Positions 13,155 to 15,805 of a stretch of 15,805 nt of DNA are shown here, piece by piece. Below the pieces are notes generated by a model. The model was given only the letters and a program-made list of their open reading frames with translations, made no database searches and had not been told where the DNA came from. How positions within the stretch are numbered: position 1 is the stretch's first letter; each line of letters starts with the position of its first letter. The position numbers were made by a program, and so were the translations under genes. This stretch comes from Anaerolineales bacterium UBA3001 (GTDB lineage: Bacteria; Chloroflexota; Anaerolineae; Anaerolineales; UBA11657). Location of the stretch: assembly GCA_002346435.1 (NCBI GenBank), contig DDZT01000011.1, positions 1-15,805 of the forward strand, given 5' to 3'.

Positions 13155-13780
13155 AAAGAATTATTCTACTAATGTTATTTACATTCACAACCATAACGGC
13201 ATGTGCAACGATAACTTCGCGCAGTGAAGAAGTTCTTCGCTTCCCATTCAAAGCAGATAGCGGAAAAAGTTGGAGATATATTAGTGATAGGGTAATGGGA
13301 GGGGTGTCCGAAGGAGAAGTTGAAATGCATCAAGACGGAGAAAAAGTATTTGCGAGATTGACGGGTAATGTAAGCACAGAGAATAGAGGGGGTTTTATAC
13401 AACTGAATTCATCAAGTTCATGGTTTAACAGACCAGTGATGATACAGTCGCTTCGTAATTCGGCAAAAGATGGCAAAAAACTTAATGGCGTTCGGCTAAA
13501 CGTTCGGGGAAATGGCGAAACTTATTATATCTTCATTCAAACCAATGAGACTAGATCAGTTAGTGATCATTATCGGGCCTCATTTGTGGCAGATAATGAT
13601 TGGGGAATGATCGAGTTGCCTTTCGATCAATTCGTACGTAAGCGTACAAACTTTGATGGATCAGATATTACTATTGATACAAAGTTGGAAGCCAAAAATA
13701 TAAGAGGCTTTGGTATTGTGGCTTATGGCCGCGATTTCACAGCTGATCTTTCGGTATCAACTGTAGATTTTTACTATTAG
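13151..13780 (+). CDS. CIA30-domain lipoprotein 1
   Basis: A 209-aa lipoprotein. The signal (1-18) ends in lipobox ITA-C18. From about 30 to the end it is one CIA30 (NDUFAF1-like, galactose-binding-like jelly-roll) domain, with the diagnostic SDRVMGGVSEG followed by RLTGNVSTENRGGFIQL and a second half GVRLNVRGNGETYYIF. In mitochondria CIA30 helps build complex I; in bacteria the domain is common and mostly untested, and here it is tethered outside the membrane, so a complex I role should not be assumed. The start ATG lacks a Shine-Dalgarno and overlaps a possible leader peptide. The gene is followed after 15 nt by a close paralogue, most likely a tandem duplication in one operon. Confidence 0.85.
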   Translation: MKRIILLMLFTFTTITACATITSRSEEVLRFPFKADSGKSWRYISDRVMGGVSEGEVEMHQDGEKVFARLTGNVSTENRGGFIQLNSSSSWFNRPVMIQSLRNSAKDGKKLNGVRLNVRGNGETYYIFIQTNETRSVSDHYRASFVADNDWGMIELPFDQFVRKRTNFDGSDITIDTKLEAKNIRGFGIVAYGRDFTADLSVSTVDFYY

Positions 13781-13795
13781 CAAACGCCTACGAAC

Positions 13796-14659
13796 ATGTC
13801 TACAATATTTGTCTTTCTGGTTGTCGTATTGTTATCGTCGTGCGGACCAGCACGAGAGGAAACAGCACAAACATTATTTGCTCAAACAGAAGAATTTATT
13901 GAAGCAGCAAATATCAACATTCCTAAAACGGAATCAGCTAAGTCAACTGTCGAACCAACTTTAACACCAATCCCAACAAGCACTCCTGTTCCTACAAGTA
14001 GTCCAGTACCTACCACCACTTATACATCGACGCAAACGTACACAAAGACATCAACTGCAACTTACACGCCAACTGCAACTTACACGCCAACTCCAACAGC
14101 TACTCAGGAAGTCATTAGCTTTCCATTCAATATAGATAGTGGAAATAACTGGAGATATGTTAGCGATAGAGTCATGGGGGGAGTATCCGATGGCCAGGTT
14201 TTCCTTGAGCAAGATGGTGAAGTAATTTATGCGAGGCTTACAGGAAATGTTAGTACAAGGAATAGGGGCGGATTTATTCAATTGAACTCATCAACTTCAT
14301 CAACCTATGATCCATTGATGATTCAGTCAGTTCGTAATTCTGAAAAAAATGACAAAGAACTTCAAGGTGTTCGACTAAATGTTCGTGGTAATGGAGAAAT
14401 TTATTATATCTTCATTCGAACCAATGAGACCAGGTCCTTTAGTGACTATTATCAAGCCTCATTCGTGGCCGATGCTGATTGGGAAATGATTGATTTGCCG
14501 TTTGATGAATTCGTACGTAATGGTACAAACATTGCCGGGTTAGATACTGTTAGTGACTCAAAATTAGCAGCCAAAGATATAAGAAGCTTTGGTATTGTGG
14601 CTTATGGTCGCGATTTTCTGGCCGATCTTTCCGTCTCAAAAGTCGATTTTTACTATTAG
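13796..14659 (+). CDS. CIA30-domain lipoprotein 2 with Thr/Pro linker
   Basis: A 287-aa lipoprotein: a short signal with lipobox LSS-C16, a helical segment (about 20-45), a Thr/Pro/Ser-rich spacer (about 50-104) and a CIA30 domain (about 108-287). The domain is very similar to that of the preceding gene, from SDRVMGGVSDG through RLTGNVSTRNRGGFIQLNSS to VDFYY, which fits a recent duplication. The spacer probably lifts the domain away from the membrane or through a cell-wall layer; such spacers are frequent in Chloroflexota and other surface proteins and may be glycosylated. It starts 15 nt after the first copy, with only a weak ribosome site, so translation may depend on the upstream gene. Ligand unknown. 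Confidence 0.85.
   Translation: MSTIFVFLVVVLLSSCGPAREETAQTLFAQTEEFIEAANINIPKTESAKSTVEPTLTPIPTSTPVPTSSPVPTTTYTSTQTYTKTSTATYTPTATYTPTPTATQEVISFPFNIDSGNNWRYVSDRVMGGVSDGQVFLEQDGEVIYARLTGNVSTRNRGGFIQLNSSTSSTYDPLMIQSVRNSEKNDKELQGVRLNVRGNGEIYYIFIRTNETRSFSDYYQASFVADADWEMIDLPFDEFVRNGTNIAGLDTVSDSKLAAKDIRSFGIVAYGRDFLADLSVSKVDFYY
14053..14088 (+). repeat. Two perfect 18-bp tandem repeats in the Thr/Pro linker
   Basis: The unit AACTGCAACTTACACGCC occurs twice without mismatch, followed by a degenerate third start. It encodes TATYTP and can change length by replication slippage in six-residue steps, so linker length may vary between strains. Confidence 0.8.
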
Positions 14660-14731
14660 CCAGAGCTGTGTACTTTTTCCGCGTATTTGGCACATGTTAT
14701 CACTTGCTAAACAGCACTATTCGCTTTAGTT

Positions 14732-14757
14732 CCAATAAATATTACTGGCCAATAAAT
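14732..14757 (+). repeat. Direct repeat CCAATAAAT upstream of the Fur-family gene
   Basis: CCAATAAAT occurs at 14732-14740 and 14749-14757, a 17-bp period, covering the -35 to -10 spacer region of the putative promoter. It may be a regulator binding site. The surrounding 14660-14781 has no gene. Confidence 0.35.
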
Positions 14758-14761
14758 CGTA

Positions 14762-14767
14762 TATAAT
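14762..14767 (+). promoter_or_regulatory. -10 box of the Fur-family gene
   Basis: A consensus TATAAT with no clear -35. Transcription would start near 14774, so the leader before the first ATG (14782) would be only about 8 nt. Confidence 0.4.
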
Positions 14768-14781
14768 TGAGATTACATAAT

Positions 14782-14821
14782 ATGGATAATTTGAATATTA
14801 CATGGATAATTTGAATATTAC
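14782..14821 (+). repeat. 20-bp perfect tandem duplication covering the start codon of the Fur-family gene
   Basis: ATGGATAATTTGAATATTAC is repeated head to tail (14782-14801 and 14802-14821). Each copy carries a start codon, but 20 bp is not a multiple of three. The first ATG therefore opens a 10-codon frame ending at TGA 14812-14814, while the second opens the real gene. Confidence 0.95.
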
Positions 14822-15245
14822 CCGTGACAAACGAACAGCAAACTGGCTGGATTGTTTGCGGTCTAGCGGTTACCGCTTAACAGAGCCACGCCAGGCGGTG
14901 ATCGATATTTTGGCGAACAGTCAGCGAGCGTTGAATGCGACTGAAATATTTGATTTGGCTCGGGAAAACTATCCTTCCCTGGGCCTTGTAAGTGTTTATC
15001 GAACGCTTGAGAAACTTGAGGAATTGGAATTAATTCAGAAGGTTCATCATCCAGATGGATGCCAGAGTTTCATAGCTGGATTTACGGGGCACCAGCATCT
15101 CCTGATTTGTCAAGTTTGTGGACAGGCAGAGTTCTTCGAGGGGGATGATTTGACTCCACTAATAGAGCATGTCTCGCGTGAAAGTGGTTTTACCATTGAA
15201 GAACACTGGCTCCAGTTTTTTGGGTTATGCGCTAAGTGTAAATAA
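14802..15245 (+). CDS. zur: Fur-family metal-dependent repressor, probably Zur
   Basis: A 147-aa Fur-superfamily repressor. The N-terminal winged helix (about 12-85) includes GYRLTEPRQAVIDIL and the recognition helix around SVYRTLEKL (64-72). The C-terminal half has H97-Q-H99, the structural zinc ligands C103-x2-C106 and C143-x2-C146, and likely sensory ligands among H97, H99, E113 and H135. Zur is preferred over Fur or PerR because the next gene is a ZnuA-like protein with a His-rich loop and a Zur/Fur-type palindrome stands between them; sequence alone cannot prove the metal. The start is ATG 14802, the second copy of a 20-bp duplication; starting at the first copy (14782) gives only a 10-codon frame. 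No strong Shine-Dalgarno is visible. Confidence 0.9.
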   Translation: MDNLNITRDKRTANWLDCLRSSGYRLTEPRQAVIDILANSQRALNATEIFDLARENYPSLGLVSVYRTLEKLEELELIQKVHHPDGCQSFIAGFTGHQHLLICQVCGQAEFFEGDDLTPLIEHVSRESGFTIEEHWLQFFGLCAKCK

Positions 15246-15288
15246 CTGTAGTAAAAACTCACAGAGTAAAACATAATTACATTTACTG

Positions 15289-15317
15289 TTGACTTTGGCA
15301 CAAAATGTAGGTAAAAT
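15289..15317 (+). promoter_or_regulatory. Main promoter of znuA
   Basis: TTGACT (15289-15294), a 17-nt spacer and TAAAAT (15312-15317): five of six consensus bases in each box. Transcription would start near 15324, only a few bases before the operator at 15329. Confidence 0.6.
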
Positions 15318-15328
15318 ACGCCTCGTAA

Positions 15329-15343
15329 TGAAAACGGTTATCA
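15329..15343 (+). promoter_or_regulatory. Zur/Fur-type operator
   Basis: TGAAAACGGTTATCA is a 7-1-7 palindrome (arms TGAAAAC and GTTATCA, one mismatch), the layout of Fur-family boxes and close to actinobacterial Zur boxes. GTTATCATTATCA extends it as an overlapping second half-site. Bound repressor would block the promoter just upstream. Confidence 0.7.
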
Positions 15344-15358
15344 TTATCAATAGCATAA

Positions 15359-15364
15359 TATAGT
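15359..15364 (+). promoter_or_regulatory. Second possible -10 box of znuA
   Basis: TATAGT-ATAGAG repeats the core found in front of the pentapeptide genes. If used, its -35 region would fall inside the Zur-type operator, so this promoter would also be repressible. Confidence 0.3.
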
Positions 15365-15382
15365 ATAGAGGTGAAATGTTGT

Positions 15383-15805
15383 ATGAATAGATTTAGATAT
15401 TTAATTGGATTAATTATGCTGATCTTTATCACAGGATGTCAGCAAGTAGATCAGCAAAATTCTGGAGCTGAAATTGACAGATCAACTGATAATGGAAAGC
15501 TCAAGGTTGTTGCAACTACTACTATTGTCGGCGATGTAGTTGATCAAATTGGAGGTCAGCTTATTGATTTGAGCATTCTCTTACCGGTAGGTACAGATCC
15601 TCATGCATTTGATCCAACACCACAAGATGTTGCTAAAATGACTGAAGCCGATATAGTTTTTGCCAATGGTGCTGGATTAGAGGACTTTCTTGAGTCAATG
15701 ATAGAAAGTGCAGGAGCGAAGGATAAGGTCGTGCACGTATCGGATGGTATCGAGTTGATGTCAGGAGGGCATCATGATGAACACGAAGGTGAAGAGCATC
15801 ATGAT
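15383..15805 (+). CDS. znuA: ZnuA-like zinc/manganese ABC transporter substrate-binding lipoprotein (3' end outside window)
   Basis: The first 141 residues of a cluster-9 (ZnuA/TroA) metal-binding lipoprotein, which captures Zn2+ or Mn2+ outside the membrane and hands it to an ABC permease. Lipobox ITG-C19 ends the signal. KVVATTTIVGDVVDQIGG (41-58) is the usual first strand and helix. The first metal ligand is H74 in VGTDPHAFDPTPQD, followed by ADIVFANGAGLEDFL. At the window end a His/Asp/Glu-rich loop begins (GGHHDEHEGEEHHD, 128-141), typical of zinc-selective members. The start ATG has GAGGTGA 8 nt upstream; an in-frame GTG at 15371 is less likely. The promoter carries a Zur-type operator and the adjacent gene is a Fur-family repressor. 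Confidence 0.93.
   Translation, partial: MNRFRYLIGLIMLIFITGCQQVDQQNSGAEIDRSTDNGKLKVVATTTIVGDVVDQIGGQLIDLSILLPVGTDPHAFDPTPQDVAKMTEADIVFANGAGLEDFLESMIESAGAKDKVVHVSDGIELMSGGHHDEHEGEEHHD

Noticed and set aside
15261..15289. Imperfect hairpin ACAGAGTAAA/TTTACTGT after the Fur-family gene
   Set aside because: A bulged, GC-poor stem without a U run and overlapping the znuA promoter; too weak to call a terminator.
15371..15382. Leaderless GTG start of znuA, 6 nt after TATAGT and in frame with the chosen ATG
   Set aside because: GAGGTGA here is a good ribosome site for ATG 15383, and the signal peptide MNRFRYLIGL is typical; the four extra residues (two Cys) are unlikely.

Overview
The window reads as an ordinary-looking but poorly characterised stretch of a free-living bacterial chromosome. 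It is moderately AT-rich by eye. I infer a relative of the Chloroflexota, with low to moderate confidence. The clues are lipoproteins with long Thr/Pro linkers, a MetX-like alpha/beta hydrolase beside a phosphotriesterase-type lactonase, and promoters that appear to give leaderless mRNAs. No taxonomic marker gene is present, so this is a guess from style. There is no transposase, integrase, phage structural gene, rRNA or tRNA.

Layout. (1) Positions 1-1762, minus strand: a cut-off MetX-like alpha/beta hydrolase follows, by a 14-nt gap, a lipoprotein with an HExxH metalloprotease signature. (2) 1969-2409, plus strand: a small zinc-ribbon membrane protein. (3) 2485-7413, minus strand: a run of seven genes holding a phosphotriesterase-family hydrolase, an unknown 115-aa protein, a duplicated Cys/Trp-His-Leu domain protein, a one-domain cupin, a RhlE-like DEAD-box RNA helicase, and two coupled unknown proteins. 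(4) 7414-7809: a gap holding a candidate short RNA with its own promoter and a strong terminator. (5) 7810-12848: three minus-strand pentapeptide-repeat genes, each divergent from a plus-strand gene or gene set, interleaved with a TIGR00725/LOG-like protein, a PfkB-family kinase, an M18 aminopeptidase (ApeB) and a DJ-1/PfpI protein. (6) 13119-14659, plus strand: a possible leader peptide and two tandem CIA30-domain lipoproteins. (7) 14782-15805, plus strand: a Fur-family regulator (probably Zur) whose start region is duplicated, followed by a ZnuA-like metal-binding lipoprotein, cut off by the window end, with a clear Zur-type operator in its promoter.

How genes work together. The best supported functional unit is zur-znuA: a metal-sensing repressor next to a zinc importer component, with a 15-bp Fur/Zur-type palindrome downstream of one promoter and overlapping the -35 region of another. 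The most unusual pattern is the pentapeptide set. The three proteins have 16, 17 and 14 repeats and end in gap-free alignable 25-residue tails. Their promoters share a near-identical motif (GTG-TATAGT-ATAGA). In two of the three the -10 box lies exactly 6 nt before an ATG, so the mRNAs should be leaderless. One paralogue is a lipoprotein and two are cytoplasmic. One is followed after 12 nt by the PfkB kinase. Their function is unknown.

Several start codons were moved from the longest possible ORF to internal ATGs on the basis of ribosome binding sites or promoter position. This is noted at each gene.
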